Assembly (NCBI RefSeq): GCF_029360775.1
Contig: NZ_JARKMZ010000010.1
Location: forward strand, 62,001 to 126,000
Direction of reading: 5' to 3'
Origin: Daejeonella sp. H1SJ63
Lineage (GTDB): Bacteria > Bacteroidota > Bacteroidia > Sphingobacteriales > Sphingobacteriaceae
Length of the DNA: 64,000 nucleotides
Below, one piece after another: positions 49,420 to 58,865 of the stretch. The position numbers and the translations under genes are program-made. Position 1 is the first letter of the stretch. Every line of letters starts with the position of its first letter. A model generated the notes under the pieces. That model was not told the origin of the DNA. It saw nothing but the letters and a program-made list of their open reading frames with translations, and did no database searches.

Positions 49420-50010
49420 TTATAAACGATGGCTTGTCAGTTTCGCTACGTACTTTCCGATAATATCAAATTCCAGATTAACCGTATCGCCCTCTTTCAG
49501 ATTTTGCATGTTGGTATGCTCATAAGTATAGGGTATGATTGCCACGGAAAATGAACTTTCCTTCGAATTGACGACAGTAAGACTGATCCCGTTTACACAT
49601 ATCGATCCCTTTTCAACTGTAATATTCCCGGCTGAAGGGTCGTAGCTAAATGTATATTCCCAGCTTCCCGGCATTTCTTTAGCCTCGGTACAGATTGCAA
49701 TCTGATCAACGTGCCCCTGAACAATATGTCCGTCGAGCCGGCCATTCATTTGCATGCATCTTTCCAGGTTGATCAGATCGCCGGTCTTAAGTTTTCCCAG
49801 ATTGGTTTTATTCAGTGTTTCTGTAATTGCGGTAACCGTATGCATCCCCTCTGAAATAGCCACCACAGTTAAGCAAACACCATTATGCGCTACAGACTGA
49901 TCGATCTTCAATTCATTGGATAGGTCTGATCCGATAATCAGATGAAGGTTATCACGATCTTTTTGCAGATCAATTACCCTGCCGGTAGTCTCTATTATAC
50001 CTGTAAACAT
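49420..50010 (-). CDS. ribE: Riboflavin synthase, alpha subunit
   Basis: Dismutates two lumazine molecules to riboflavin. The protein has 196 residues and the two lumazine-binding repeats: MFTGIIETTGRVI at the start, the repeated DxSVAxNGVCLTV-type motif (QSVAHNGVCLTVV and KGSICVNGISLTVV), and GHIVQGHVDQ between. No FMN riboswitch is visible, and it follows accC by 15 bases, so it is transcribed with it. Confidence 0.96.
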   Translation of the reverse strand: MFTGIIETTGRVIDLQKDRDNLHLIIGSDLSNELKIDQSVAHNGVCLTVVAISEGMHTVTAITETLNKTNLGKLKTGDLINLERCMQMNGRLDGHIVQGHVDQIAICTEAKEMPGSWEYTFSYDPSAGNITVEKGSICVNGISLTVVNSKESSFSVAIIPYTYEHTNMQNLKEGDTVNLEFDIIGKYVAKLTSHRL

Positions 50011-50025
50011 CTTTTTGTAATTGTT

Positions 50026-51510
50026 TTAGTATTCTTTTCGGTTTTTTTTCCAGTTGGAGCCTGATTGCACAGCTTGGGGTATACTTGCATTTCTGTTCTG
50101 TTCTTTCATAAATAAAGTCCCAAGCAGTGCCGCTATCATAGCTTCATCTTCATTTCCGCTTTGCAGGTATTCAGGTTTAAAGTACTTGCCAACAAAATGG
50201 GTGTCGAATTTGCCTGAAACAAAGGCATGGTGCTGCATCACAAATTTCCCGAAAGCCAGAGTAGTTTGAATTCCGGTAATCTGATACTCATCAATCGCTC
50301 TGATCATTCGCTCAATAGCCTCGGTTCGGTCTTTTCCATAACTAACCAGCTTTGCGATCATTGGGTCATAATAAATCGGAATATCCATTCCCTGTTCAAA
50401 CCCATCATCTACCCTGATGCCCGGACCTTTGGGTGTAATGTAGGTCTTCAGGTTGCCAATATCAGGGAGGAAATTATTGGCAGGATCTTCGGCATACACT
50501 CTTACCTCAATGGCATGCCCTTTGATCTTCAGGTCTTCCTGTCTGAAATTTAATTTCTCGCCTCTCGCAATTTTGATTTGTTCTTTGACCAGGTCAATCC
50601 CTGTAATCATCTCCGTTACCGGATGCTCAACCTGCAGACGGGTATTCATCTCCAGAAAGAAGAAGTCGAGGTTTTCATCAAGTATGAATTCAACTGTTCC
50701 TGCTCCGGTATAGTTACAGGATCTGGCCGCATTTACGGCACTTTCGCCCATTTTTTGACGTAATTCCGGACTTAAAACTGAAGAAGGGGCCTCCTCAACA
50801 ACTTTTTGATGCCTGCGCTGAACAGAACAGTCACGTTCAAAGAGATGAACGATATTTCCATAATTATCGCCGAGTACCTGAATTTCGATATGCCGTGGAG
50901 AACTTACATAGCGCTCGATAAAAACAGATCCATCGCCAAATGCTGAAGTAGCTTCAGATACTGCAAGATCCATCTGTTCAACAAAATCTTCAGGCTTTTC
51001 AACAATCCTCATTCCTTTTCCGCCACCACCTGCTGCGGCTTTGATCAGAATCGGGAAACCCACTTCCAGAGCTCTTTTCTGAGCTTCCCCAATGTCTGTT
51101 ACAGCCTCTTCAGTTCCCGGTACCATTGGGATATTGTATTTTAAAGCTGCAGCTTTTGCTGATAACTTATTACCCATGATTTCCATCGCTTCCGGCGATG
51201 GCCCGATCAGGATCAGTCCGGCAGCTTTTACCTTTCTGGCGAAATCGGCATTTTCAGATAAAAAGCCATAGCCCGGATGTATTCCCATAGCCCCGGTTTT
51301 CAGACAGGCTTCAATAATTCTATCAGCTAAAAGGTATGATTGGGCAGAGGGAGCAGGGCCAATGCAAACGGCTTCATCAGCATACCTTACATGGAGTGCA
51401 TTCCGGTCGGCTTCAGAATATACAGCCACAGTTTTAATACCCATTTCACGGGCAGAACGCATCACTCGAAGGGCTATCTCACCCCTGTTGGCTACCAGGA
51501 TTTTTTCCAT
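50026..51510 (-). CDS. accC: Acetyl-CoA/propionyl-CoA carboxylase, biotin carboxylase subunit
   Basis: Biotin carboxylase with ATP-grasp fold, 494 residues. The start MEKILVANRGEIALRV, the glycine loop GGGGKGMR, the EMNTRLQVEHPVTE catalytic segment and the C-terminal domain are intact. The length fits the accC type or the alpha subunit of propionyl-CoA carboxylase without its biotin domain; no biotin carrier gene is adjacent, so which acyl-CoA is used is not certain. The ATG at 51510 is chosen because a TACCTTTG element ends three bases before it. Confidence 0.92.
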   Translation of the reverse strand: MEKILVANRGEIALRVMRSAREMGIKTVAVYSEADRNALHVRYADEAVCIGPAPSAQSYLLADRIIEACLKTGAMGIHPGYGFLSENADFARKVKAAGLILIGPSPEAMEIMGNKLSAKAAALKYNIPMVPGTEEAVTDIGEAQKRALEVGFPILIKAAAGGGGKGMRIVEKPEDFVEQMDLAVSEATSAFGDGSVFIERYVSSPRHIEIQVLGDNYGNIVHLFERDCSVQRRHQKVVEEAPSSVLSPELRQKMGESAVNAARSCNYTGAGTVEFILDENLDFFFLEMNTRLQVEHPVTEMITGIDLVKEQIKIARGEKLNFRQEDLKIKGHAIEVRVYAEDPANNFLPDIGNLKTYITPKGPGIRVDDGFEQGMDIPIYYDPMIAKLVSYGKDRTEAIERMIRAIDEYQITGIQTTLAFGKFVMQHHAFVSGKFDTHFVGKYFKPEYLQSGNEDEAMIAALLGTLFMKEQNRNASIPQAVQSGSNWKKNRKEY

Positions 51511-51513
51511 GTA

Positions 51514-51521
51514 CAAAGGTA
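51514..51521 (-). promoter_or_regulatory. -7 promoter element of accC
   Basis: The minus strand reads TACCTTTG then TAC then ATG. It is a perfect TAnnTTTG match only three bases from the start codon and rules out the TTG start two codons upstream. Confidence 0.6.
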
Positions 51522-51603
51522 TGTTTCAGATCGTCTGCAATTAAGACAATTTCCGGATAATTATTCTGCGCTTAATGTCATATTCAGGCATCGTAATTCC
51601 TGA

Positions 51604-52638
51604 TTAATGAAGTTTTTTCAGAGTCTGAACAGTATGGTCGATCATGTCATCGCTGAGATCCAGATGAGTAACAAAGCGGATCATCTGCTTGCCGAAAGTG
51701 TTGCATTTAATACCACGGTGACCTAGCTTTTCAACAAACTCTTCAGCATGATACTTATCTGTAAGCTCAAAGATGACAATATTCGTATCTGCAGGCATAA
51801 CATTTTTTACCAGAGCTGAAGCTTTTAAGGTATCAGCAAGTATGCGGGCATTTTTATGATCATCTTTTAACCTGTCGATATGATTATCCAGTGCATAGAT
51901 TCCCGCAGCTGCCAGAAAACCTGCCTGGCGCATTCCTCCGCCCAGTACTTTTCTGATTCTCCTTGCTTTATAAATGGTTTCTTTGCTTCCTAAGAGTACA
52001 GAACCGACAGGTGCACCAAGACCTTTCGACAGGCAAACCGAAATTCCGTCAAACATCTTTCCGTAATCTTTTGGCGAATCTCCGGTTTCGGTAAGTGCAT
52101 TGAAAATTCTTGCACCATCCAGATGCAGATTGATATTTTTCATACGGCATAGATGATAGATTGGCTCAATCTGATCGAGAGTGTAATAGCTTCCGCCGCC
52201 ACGGTTAACGGTATTTTCAAGCACTACCAATGTGCTTTTTGGATAGTGAACATTATCCGGATTGATATGAGGCTCAATCATATCGGCATTCATTCTGCCC
52301 CTGTCGCCATATAACAGGCGCACTGATGCGGATGAATTAAAAGCAATACCACCACCTTCATAACGATAAACATGTGCAGTTTCATCGCAGATCACTTCTT
52401 CCATCGGATTGGTAAAACATTTAATAGCAATCTGATTGGTCATAGTTCCGGAAGGACAGAATAAAGCGTCCTCCATCCCGAAAATGTCTGCAATTTTTTC
52501 CTGCAAGGCATTGACAGTCTCATCTTCATTAAATACATCATCACCAATTCTGGCGCTGAACATAGCCTCAAGCATTCCCGGAGTGGGTTTGGTTACCGTA
52601 TCACTTCGCAGGTCGACAATCATTTTATTTTCATTCAT
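51604..52638 (-). CDS. ltaE: Low-specificity L-threonine aldolase
   Basis: PLP enzyme that splits threonine and allo-threonine to glycine and acetaldehyde. The protein has 344 residues, starting with IVDLRSDTVTKPTPGM, the family opening. HLDGARIFNA binds PLP and the Schiff-base lysine is in SVCLSKGLGAPVGS; the AFCPSGTMTNQIA-type motif is ALFCPSGTMTNQIA here. It is upstream of accC by 93 bases, but accC has its own promoter. Confidence 0.96.
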   Translation of the reverse strand: MNENKMIVDLRSDTVTKPTPGMLEAMFSARIGDDVFNEDETVNALQEKIADIFGMEDALFCPSGTMTNQIAIKCFTNPMEEVICDETAHVYRYEGGGIAFNSSASVRLLYGDRGRMNADMIEPHINPDNVHYPKSTLVVLENTVNRGGGSYYTLDQIEPIYHLCRMKNINLHLDGARIFNALTETGDSPKDYGKMFDGISVCLSKGLGAPVGSVLLGSKETIYKARRIRKVLGGGMRQAGFLAAAGIYALDNHIDRLKDDHKNARILADTLKASALVKNVMPADTNIVIFELTDKYHAEEFVEKLGHRGIKCNTFGKQMIRFVTHLDLSDDMIDHTVQTLKKLH

Positions 52639-52870
52639 GCCTAAATTTAGATTTTCTCTGCATTATCCCGAAAATTTGTTGAAATATGTAGAAGTTAAAA
52701 TATAAATCCTGCAGGAGAAAACAGGATATTGTTCAATATGATTTAAATTAAATGCTCTGAAGGGGTTTGGAGAGCTTTTTATTCAATTTGAAGTATTCAT
52801 TTTTCCAGGTGTACTGTTGACAATAAGTATAAATTCATACATTTAGCTTTTTAAAAATATTTATAAAACT

Positions 52871-53734
52871 ATGATCATAATCGCAGATGGCGGGTCTACC
52901 AAGACCAATTGGTGTTTATTGAATAAGACTGGTCAGAAAATTTACTTTAATACAGAGGGATATAATCCATACTTCGTTAGCAAAGAATATATTACAGACT
53001 CATTGCTTAAAGGATTACCGAGTGATCTTGAACTGGATGAGATTCAGGAAGTTAATTATTACGGTGCCGGATGTTCCACTCCTGATAAGGTGAAAATCGT
53101 TGTTGATGCTATGCAGCTTGTTTTTAAAAATGCTCATGTTTATGTTGGCCATGATCTTTTGGCTGCTGCACGTGCAGTTTTGGGATTGGATACCGGATTT
53201 GCGGCTATTCTGGGAACCGGCACAAATACAGGCCTGTACGATGGTAAGGACATTTCACTGAACATAGATTCTGCTGCATATATTCTTGGGGATGAGGGCA
53301 GCGGCTGCCATATCGGTAAAAAACTGTTAACAGATTATCTTAGAGGTTACATGCCTGAAGTTGTAAGAGAACGTTTCTGGGAAACCTATAAACTGACCCC
53401 TGATGAAGTGACTGACAATGTTTATACCAAACCTCTGGCGAACCGCTTTTGTGCCAGCTTCGCTAAATTTGTTTACGACAATAATGTGCATGCCGAGTAT
53501 TCAAGAAAGATTGTAAAAAATTCATTTGTTGATTTTTTTGAAAATCTGGTAAGTCATTATCCGAATTATAAGGATTATACTTTCAACTGTATTGGTTCGG
53601 TTGGTTATAACTTTAGAAATGTTCTGGAAGAAACGGCAGTTGAATATGGAATGAAGGTAGGCAAGATCATTCGTTCACCAATAGATGACCTGGTGCGCTA
53701 TCATGTTGAGCTGGCTCCAAGGACCCAAAACTAA
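52871..53734 (+). CDS. BadF/BadG-type N-acetylglucosamine kinase
   Basis: Sugar kinase of the ASKHA fold, 287 residues. The phosphate-1 loop is canonical (ADGGSTKTNW), the phosphate-2 loop is AILGTGTNTGLYDG, and ILGDEGSGCHIGK is the typical sugar/ATP-binding segment. It is the intact paralogue of the gene at 37888-38736; the two proteins align along their whole length (for example YGAG, GDEGS, and the IKEPI/IRSPI endings). It is expressed alone between a long upstream gap and a strong terminator. Confidence 0.88.
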   Translation: MIIIADGGSTKTNWCLLNKTGQKIYFNTEGYNPYFVSKEYITDSLLKGLPSDLELDEIQEVNYYGAGCSTPDKVKIVVDAMQLVFKNAHVYVGHDLLAAARAVLGLDTGFAAILGTGTNTGLYDGKDISLNIDSAAYILGDEGSGCHIGKKLLTDYLRGYMPEVVRERFWETYKLTPDEVTDNVYTKPLANRFCASFAKFVYDNNVHAEYSRKIVKNSFVDFFENLVSHYPNYKDYTFNCIGSVGYNFRNVLEETAVEYGMKVGKIIRSPIDDLVRYHVELAPRTQN

Positions 53735-53750
53735 TCAGTAAAATATTTTG

Positions 53751-53787
53751 ATAAGAGGCTGCGATAATTTATATCGCAGCCTCTTAT
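53751..53787. terminator. Bidirectional terminator between convergent genes
   Basis: ATAAGAGGCTGCGATA (53751-53766) pairs perfectly with 53772-53787 around a 5-base loop. A second palindrome, AACCCGGATCCGGGTT, lies at 53791-53806 right at the next stop codon. Confidence 0.88.
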
Positions 53788-53806
53788 GTAAACCCGGATC
53801 CGGGTT

Positions 53807-54328
53807 CTATTTGTTAATAAGGTTCTTTTGCTTTCTGCGGTGCTTGTATCGCGACTGCCTTAAGGTATTTGCTTCTCCCGAGATCACACTGATATTTCCG
53901 TCGACCTCAAGAATAGCAAGGCGTACTTTTTTGTATGATTCAATGCCATGTTCCCTGATTGCTTCTTCGAGTTCATCCATGCCAATACTTTCATTATGCA
54001 GGTTAGCAATATCTACTTTACCGTCTGAAATCAGAATAACCGGTTTACCTTCAATCAGTTCTTTTATCGTTCCTGACCGGTACATCCATACCTTCAGCAG
54101 ATAGTTTAATGAGAATAATACACTTGCGGCAAGTACTCCACCTGTTAAACTAACATTAGGTCCAACCATTGCATTTTGTACAGAATTGCTGATCAGAACC
54201 AGAAATACCAGATCGGTAGTTGAAAGCTGTGATAGCTCTTTTTTGCCAAAAATCCTGATCGCAATAACCATGAACAGGTATACACCTGCACATCTTAAGA
54301 CAATATCCAGATAAGGGTTCATCGCCAT
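53807..54328 (-). CDS. DUF421 (YetF-like) membrane protein
   Basis: The 173-residue protein has three hydrophobic segments at the N-terminus and a soluble domain with GKPVILISDGKVDIANLHNESIGMDELEEAIREHGI-type features of DUF421. The conserved family FGKKELSQLSTTDLVFL segment is clear. The molecular role of DUF421 is not known to me. It is one base from ogt on the same strand, so the two are coupled. Confidence 0.88.
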   Translation of the reverse strand: MAMNPYLDIVLRCAGVYLFMVIAIRIFGKKELSQLSTTDLVFLVLISNSVQNAMVGPNVSLTGGVLAASVLFSLNYLLKVWMYRSGTIKELIEGKPVILISDGKVDIANLHNESIGMDELEEAIREHGIESYKKVRLAILEVDGNISVISGEANTLRQSRYKHRRKQKNLINK

Positions 54329-54329
54329 A

Positions 54330-54809
54330 TTAAAAATTCAGACTGCTTTGTCCGATAGAACTTATCATTGCCTCATGCTCCAGTAACCATCTTTTACGCC
54401 ATAATCCTGCAGAAAAGCCAACCAGTTCGCCATTGCTGCCTATTACCCGGTGGCAGGGGACAGCGATTATGAGATTGTTACGGCCATTGGCAGAAGCAAT
54501 AGCACGGATAGCTAAAGGATTTTTCATTCTTTTTGAAAGGATGGCGTAGCTTATAGGTCTTCCGGCTTCAATATTTCTGAGTTCATCCCATACACTCTGC
54601 TGAAAATCTGTGCCGGGCTGAGCCATTGGAAAATCAAAGACAATTCTTTTCCCCTCAAAATATTCTTTGAATTGTGATTTTGCCTGTTCTGAGATCTTGT
54701 TCGGGCTTTCTTCAGGTATTTCTTCAGGAAAGAAAATAGCAAAAACTTCCCTGTCATTGGCAGAAATTTGCATCTTCCCGATAGGACTGTCAAGTGTTGA
54801 AGTAAACAT
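54330..54809 (-). CDS. ogt: Methylated-DNA--protein-cysteine methyltransferase
   Basis: Suicide repair protein that takes alkyl groups from O6-alkylguanine. The protein has 159 residues. The acceptor cysteine is in the AVPCHRVIGSNG motif, and FQQSVWDELRNI and RAIASANGRN match the DNA-binding helix and active-site Asn. It is divergent from ccmB across a 71-base gap. Confidence 0.95.
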   Translation of the reverse strand: MFTSTLDSPIGKMQISANDREVFAIFFPEEIPEESPNKISEQAKSQFKEYFEGKRIVFDFPMAQPGTDFQQSVWDELRNIEAGRPISYAILSKRMKNPLAIRAIASANGRNNLIIAVPCHRVIGSNGELVGFSAGLWRKRWLLEHEAMISSIGQSSLNF

Positions 54810-54867
54810 GCTGAAATAAAAAACAAATTACACAGAATATTCAGCTCAGAAAAAGAAAATCAAAGAT

Positions 54868-54875
54868 TATATTTG
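54868..54875 (+). promoter_or_regulatory. -7 promoter element of ccmB
   Basis: TATATTTG then CAGCA then ATG. A perfect TAnnTTTG match five bases before the start codon. Confidence 0.55.
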
Positions 54876-54880
54876 CAGCA

Positions 54881-55543
54881 ATGGATTTATTAAGCCAGAT
54901 AAAATTTCTGATCCGTAAGGAAATCATGCTGGAATGGCGTTCGAAATATGCCTTTAATGGCATTCTTCTCTATGTAGTTTCAACTGTATTTGTTTGTTAT
55001 CTGGCTTTCCGCGAGATCAGCAGTCCGCCAACCTGGAATGCCCTTTTCTGGATTATTATGCTGTTTGCATCGGTCAATGCAATTACTAAAAGTTTTATTC
55101 AGGAAAGCAGGGGCAGACAGCTTTATTATTATACCATTACTAGTCCGCAGGCCATTATTATTTCCAAAATCATTTATAATATTCTTCTGATGCTATTGCT
55201 TTCAGTCATAGCACTGGGATTTTACACTTTGGTGTTCAAAAATCCTTTGGGAGACCCGGCTTTTTATTTACTTTCCGTTTTGCTGGGCAGTATCAGTTTT
55301 GCTTCGGTGTTTACGATGATATCCGGAATTGCATCCAAGGCAAGTAATGGGGGAGCCCTGATGGCAATTCTGAGCTTTCCTGTAATTATTCCTTTGCTTG
55401 TAGTTTTAATTAAACTTTCAAAAAATGCGATGGATGGCCTCGACAGGTCGGTATCTTATGACGAGATAGGGGTTCTGCTGGCTATTAATGTAATAGTAGT
55501 AACAACTTCATTATTACTATTTCCTTATTTATGGAGGGATTAG
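54881..55543 (+). CDS. ccmB: Heme exporter protein CcmB
   Basis: Inner-membrane part of the CcmAB ABC module that releases heme-loaded CcmE in cytochrome c maturation. The protein has 220 residues, six hydrophobic segments, and the family features IRKEIMLEWRSKYAFNG at the start and SFIQESRGRQLYYYTITSPQ in the first loop. No ccmA ATPase gene is next to it. A 195-base gap separates it from ccmC, which has its own promoter element. Confidence 0.93.
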   Translation: MDLLSQIKFLIRKEIMLEWRSKYAFNGILLYVVSTVFVCYLAFREISSPPTWNALFWIIMLFASVNAITKSFIQESRGRQLYYYTITSPQAIIISKIIYNILLMLLLSVIALGFYTLVFKNPLGDPAFYLLSVLLGSISFASVFTMISGIASKASNGGALMAILSFPVIIPLLVVLIKLSKNAMDGLDRSVSYDEIGVLLAINVIVVTTSLLLFPYLWRD

Positions 55544-55709
55544 GTTCAGGATAGATAGGCATTCTGTATAATTTTTGTAATCCAATCACATATTCTTTCC
55601 ATATCTAAAATCTCAGGCTATTTCCTCAGTTAATAAATCGGAAAATAGATAATGAATTATTTCAGTTGAATTCTGATTAAATACCTTATTTGTTCTCTAA
55701 ATAATATTT

Positions 55710-55746
55710 TACCTTTGGCATGACTAATCTGTACTCATATGACTAA
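55710..55746 (+). promoter_or_regulatory. ccmC promoter element and overlapping short upstream frame
   Basis: TACCTTTG at 55710-55717 is a perfect -7 element, with TTTG at 55689-55692 as a possible -33. An 8-codon frame (MTNLYSYD) starts at 55720, two bases after the element, and its stop (55744-55746) overlaps the ccmC start (55739) out of frame. It could couple or limit ccmC translation. Confidence 0.45.
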
Positions 55747-56404
55747 AAACTGGTGGAAAATTCTGGCCACAGTTCTTGTGCTCTTTTCTATAATTGCAGG
55801 GTTTTTATTTCATGTTCCTGAAAAGCCGATTCTTAACGAAACTATACGTAATATTCACTTTCATGTGCCCATGTGGTTTTCAATGATCGTAACACTTACG
55901 GTTTCTTTTGTTTACAGTATCCGATATCTGAGATCTTCAAGTGAGAATGATGATCTGATGGCTATAGAAAGCGCTAATGTTGGAATTATTTTTGGTGTGT
56001 TGGGCCTGATTACCGGAGCTGTCTGGGCAAAATTTACCTGGGGCGAAGCATGGAGCAATGATCCGAAACAAAACAGTGCAGCCATTGCTTTATTGGTTTA
56101 TCTGGCTTATTTAGTTTTGAGAAATGCCCTTGAAGAAGAACAGAAAAGAGGCAGAATTTCTGCGGTTTACAATATTTTTGCATTTCCGATCATGGTGGTA
56201 TTATTGTTCATATTACCCCGAATGACTGATTCTTTGCATCCCGGAAACGGAGGTAACCCGGGCTTTAATACCAAAGATATGGCACCCGAATTAAGACCGG
56301 TATTTTATCCTGCTGTACTTGGGTGGATCCTGATCAGTGTTTGGATCACCACTCTGAGATACCGCATACGTAAATTGGAGAACCAGATTAATGAAGAGAA
56401 TTGA
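55739..56404 (+). CDS. ccmC: Cytochrome c biogenesis protein CcmC
   Basis: Heme-handling membrane protein that loads heme onto CcmE. The protein has 221 residues and six hydrophobic segments. The tryptophan-rich periplasmic motif reads TWGEAWSNDPKQN, the Bacteroidota form of WWD, with histidines in RNIHFHVPMW and DSLHPG as likely heme ligands. ccmD follows 79 bases later. A short upstream frame overlaps the start. Confidence 0.93.
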   Translation: MTKNWWKILATVLVLFSIIAGFLFHVPEKPILNETIRNIHFHVPMWFSMIVTLTVSFVYSIRYLRSSSENDDLMAIESANVGIIFGVLGLITGAVWAKFTWGEAWSNDPKQNSAAIALLVYLAYLVLRNALEEEQKRGRISAVYNIFAFPIMVVLLFILPRMTDSLHPGNGGNPGFNTKDMAPELRPVFYPAVLGWILISVWITTLRYRIRKLENQINEEN

Positions 56405-56483
56405 TTTTGAGCAAAGAATAAAAGATGATGAATTCTAGCCTTTGTTCAGATAACAGTTAACAGACAACCAAAATAATTTCATA

Positions 56484-56699
56484 ATGAAAAACCTAATCCT
56501 AACTATTTGCCTGATTCTTTCTTTTTCAGCTATCGCATTTGCACAAAGCACAGGTGGTGTTGATATGGCAACCGAACTCAGAAGTTCCGGGAAAATATAT
56601 GTGGTAGTAGCGGTTATTGCAGTTATTTTCATCGGAATAGCTATTTATCTTTTCAGTATTGATAATCGTCTGAAAAAAATTGAAAAGCAAAAACGGTAA
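56484..56699 (+). CDS. ccmD: CcmD family protein
   Basis: Small membrane protein of 71 residues: signal-like N-terminus (LILSFSAIAFAQ), a short periplasmic part, one transmembrane helix (VVVAVIAVIFIGIAIYLF) and a basic cytoplasmic tail (NRLKKIEKQKR). The size, topology and place after ccmC identify it as the CcmD analogue, which stabilises the CcmC-CcmE complex. Confidence 0.85.
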   Translation: MKNLILTICLILSFSAIAFAQSTGGVDMATELRSSGKIYVVVAVIAVIFIGIAIYLFSIDNRLKKIEKQKR

Positions 56700-56848
56700 A
56701 AAAACCTCTTTTAAAATCTGCTGGTCAGGTTTTTTTCTGTCTGACTAAAATTGTACAAATTACACTAAGTGATTTTCATTTTCAGGTTCAGCTTATTTCT
56801 TTCAACTTTGTACCATAAAACCAATTATTCAAATTAATTAAATTTTTT

Positions 56849-58285
56849 ATGGCTAAGTCTATAGACGCAGCGCACTCAGAAACTTCGTTTTTTGGTGACG
56901 TTTGCCAGTTCTTTGATCATGCGGCACAGTTTACCTCTCATCCTGAGGGATTACTTGACCAGATCAAATCCTGTAATAGTGTTTATCGTTTCCGTTTCCC
57001 GATCCGTCGTGGTAATGGTTTTGAAGTAATTGATGCCTGGAGAGTTGAGCATTCTCATCACAAATCTCCGACAAAGGGGGGTATCCGTTACAGTGAAATG
57101 GTTAATGAAGATGAGGTGATGGCTTTGGCCGCTTTAATGACCTATAAGTGCGCCATCGTAAATGTTCCTTTTGGTGGTGCTAAGGGTGGTATTAAGATCA
57201 ATTCGAAAGATTACACCATATCAGAGCTGGAAAATATTACCAGAAGATATACGGTAGAGCTGATCAAGAAGAATTTTATCGGACCGGCAATTGATGTTCC
57301 TGCACCTGATTATGGTTCAGGTGAACGTGAGATGAGCTGGATTGCAGATACCTATCAGACCATGAACCCCGGGCAGCTTGATGCTTTGGGCTGTGTTACC
57401 GGAAAACCAATCGCACTTCATGGTATTGCCGGACGTAAAGAAGCAACAGGACGTGGAGTAGCAATTGCTGTTCGCGAATGTGTTGATATTGCCGAAGACA
57501 TGAAGAAGCTTGGATTAACTCCGGGCTTATCGGGTAAACGTGTTATTGTTCAGGGACTTGGAAATGTGGGCTATCATACCATTAAATTTCTGACTGAGTT
57601 TGGGGCAACTGTTGTGGGTATCTGTGAATATGAAGGTGCAATCTATAATTCGAATGGATTAAGTCTTGATGAGGTATTTAATCACCGTAAATCTACAGGT
57701 TCCATTCTTGGTTTCTCAGGCGCTCAGAAAGAGTTTAAGAATACAGCAGAAGGTTTGGAGCAGGATTGTGATATCTTAGTTCCGGCAGCCCTTGAGAATC
57801 AGATTACAATGAATAATGTTGCGAATATCAAAGCTAAAATCATTGCAGAAGCAGCTAATGGCCCCACAACTCCTGATGCTGCTGCTTTCCTGATAAAAAG
57901 AGGTTGTATATTGATCCCGGATATGTATTGTAATGCAGGCGGGGTAACTGTTTCTTATTTTGAATGGTTGAAAAACCTTTCGCATGTGGCTTTCGGTCGC
58001 ATGGATAAACGCTACGAGGAAAATGCAAATCTGAATCTGGTGAATGTGGTTGAGAAGATCACAGGAGTTTCTCTTGATTCGGCACAAAGAAGTATGATCA
58101 TCAAAGGTGCTTCTGAGCTCGAACTCGTTAATTCGGGTCTTGAAGATACCATGATCCGTTCTTATCATGAAATACGTGATGTGCAGATGAATAATCCTAA
58201 AATTGATGGATTAAGAACTGCAGCTTTTGTGAGTTCGATTGATAAGGTTGCCGTTTCCTATATGAATATGGGGATCTGGCCATAA
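56849..58285 (+). CDS. gdhA: Glutamate dehydrogenase (Glu/Leu/Phe/Val family)
   Basis: Interconverts glutamate and 2-oxoglutarate with ammonia. The protein has 478 residues. The catalytic lysine region is [33 protein letters not shown] holds the catalytic Asp, and the nucleotide loop is [11 protein letters not shown]. Cofactor choice cannot be set from sequence. The gene sits between ccmD and ccmE and ends with its own strong terminator, so it is not part of a ccm transcript. Confidence 0.94.
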   Translation: MAKSIDAAHSETSFFGDVCQFFDHAAQFTSHPEGLLDQIKSCNSVYRFRFPIRRGNGFEVIDAWRVEHSHHKSPTKGGIRYSEMVNEDEVMALAALMTYKCAIVNVPFGGAKGGIKINSKDYTISELENITRRYTVELIKKNFIGPAIDVPAPDYGSGEREMSWIADTYQTMNPGQLDALGCVTGKPIALHGIAGRKEATGRGVAIAVRECVDIAEDMKKLGLTPGLSGKRVIVQGLGNVGYHTIKFLTEFGATVVGICEYEGAIYNSNGLSLDEVFNHRKSTGSILGFSGAQKEFKNTAEGLEQDCDILVPAALENQITMNNVANIKAKIIAEAANGPTTPDAAAFLIKRGCILIPDMYCNAGGVTVSYFEWLKNLSHVAFGRMDKRYEENANLNLVNVVEKITGVSLDSAQRSMIIKGASELELVNSGLEDTMIRSYHEIRDVQMNNPKIDGLRTAAFVSSIDKVAVSYMNMGIWP

Positions 58286-58300
58286 ATCGAATAAAATTTC

Positions 58301-58344
58301 TAAACAAAAAGGGCTTCGGGTTATTACGAAGCCCTTTTTGTTTA
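58301..58344 (+). terminator. Strong terminator after gdhA
   Basis: TAAACAAAAAGGGCTTCG (58301-58318) pairs perfectly with 58327-58344, 18 base pairs including the A/T ends that give the T run. Confidence 0.92.
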
Positions 58345-58402
58345 GAATGATTCTAATATAGAAACATTCTTGTTATATTTACCGCAAAAGTCTACTATTT
58401 CG

Positions 58403-58410
58403 TACTTTTG
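58403..58410 (+). promoter_or_regulatory. -7 promoter element of ccmE
   Basis: TACTTTTG, a TAnnTTTG match, 37 bases before the ccmE start. It separates ccmEF from gdhA. Confidence 0.5.
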
Positions 58411-58447
58411 TAATTGATTTTGATTCTAACCAAATTCAAAAATTATC

Positions 58448-58858
58448 ATGAAGAAAAGTTCCATCGCAGGTATAGTCATCATCGCATTGGCGATTGGTAT
58501 TATTATCAGCACTTATGCTGACTCCAGTACTTATGGCTCATTTACTGATGCTAAAGAATCTGAAACAGAACTGCATGTTGTAGGACAGTTGAATAAGCAA
58601 AAAGAACTTCATTATAATCCTCAGCAGGATGCAAACTACTTTGCATTTTACATGAAGGATAATCAGGGAAAAGAATGTAAAGTCGTTTTCAATGGTTCTA
58701 AGCCACAGGATTTTGAGCGTTCAGAACAAATTGTACTTACCGGTAAAATGATTGGCAATGAATTTCATGCTTCAAAGATTTTGATGAAATGCCCTTCCAA
58801 ATACACTAAAGACGAAGTAGAAGTTACAGAAGTTTCAGCCTCTACAGCCAAAATCTAA
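58448..58858 (+). CDS. ccmE: Cytochrome c maturation heme chaperone CcmE, CxxxY variant
   Basis: Periplasmic heme chaperone of 136 residues with one N-terminal membrane anchor (GIVIIALAIGIIISTY) and an OB-type beta domain. The heme-binding site, HxxxY in classical CcmE, reads KCPSKY here: Cys115 and Tyr119. The Cys form is known from archaea and some bacteria, where CcmH is absent. The start gives the anchor directly. ccmF follows by seven bases. Confidence 0.93.
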   Translation: MKKSSIAGIVIIALAIGIIISTYADSSTYGSFTDAKESETELHVVGQLNKQKELHYNPQQDANYFAFYMKDNQGKECKVVFNGSKPQDFERSEQIVLTGKMIGNEFHASKILMKCPSKYTKDEVEVTEVSASTAKI

Positions 58859-58865
58859 ATTCTAA

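Noticed and set aside
56754-56777. TTACACTAAGT-ATTTT sequence shared by the gdhA upstream region and the pfkA/NUDIX gap
   Set aside because: 16 of 17 bases match, but the gdhA copy has no inverted-repeat partner and a match of this size is expected by chance in 64 kb.
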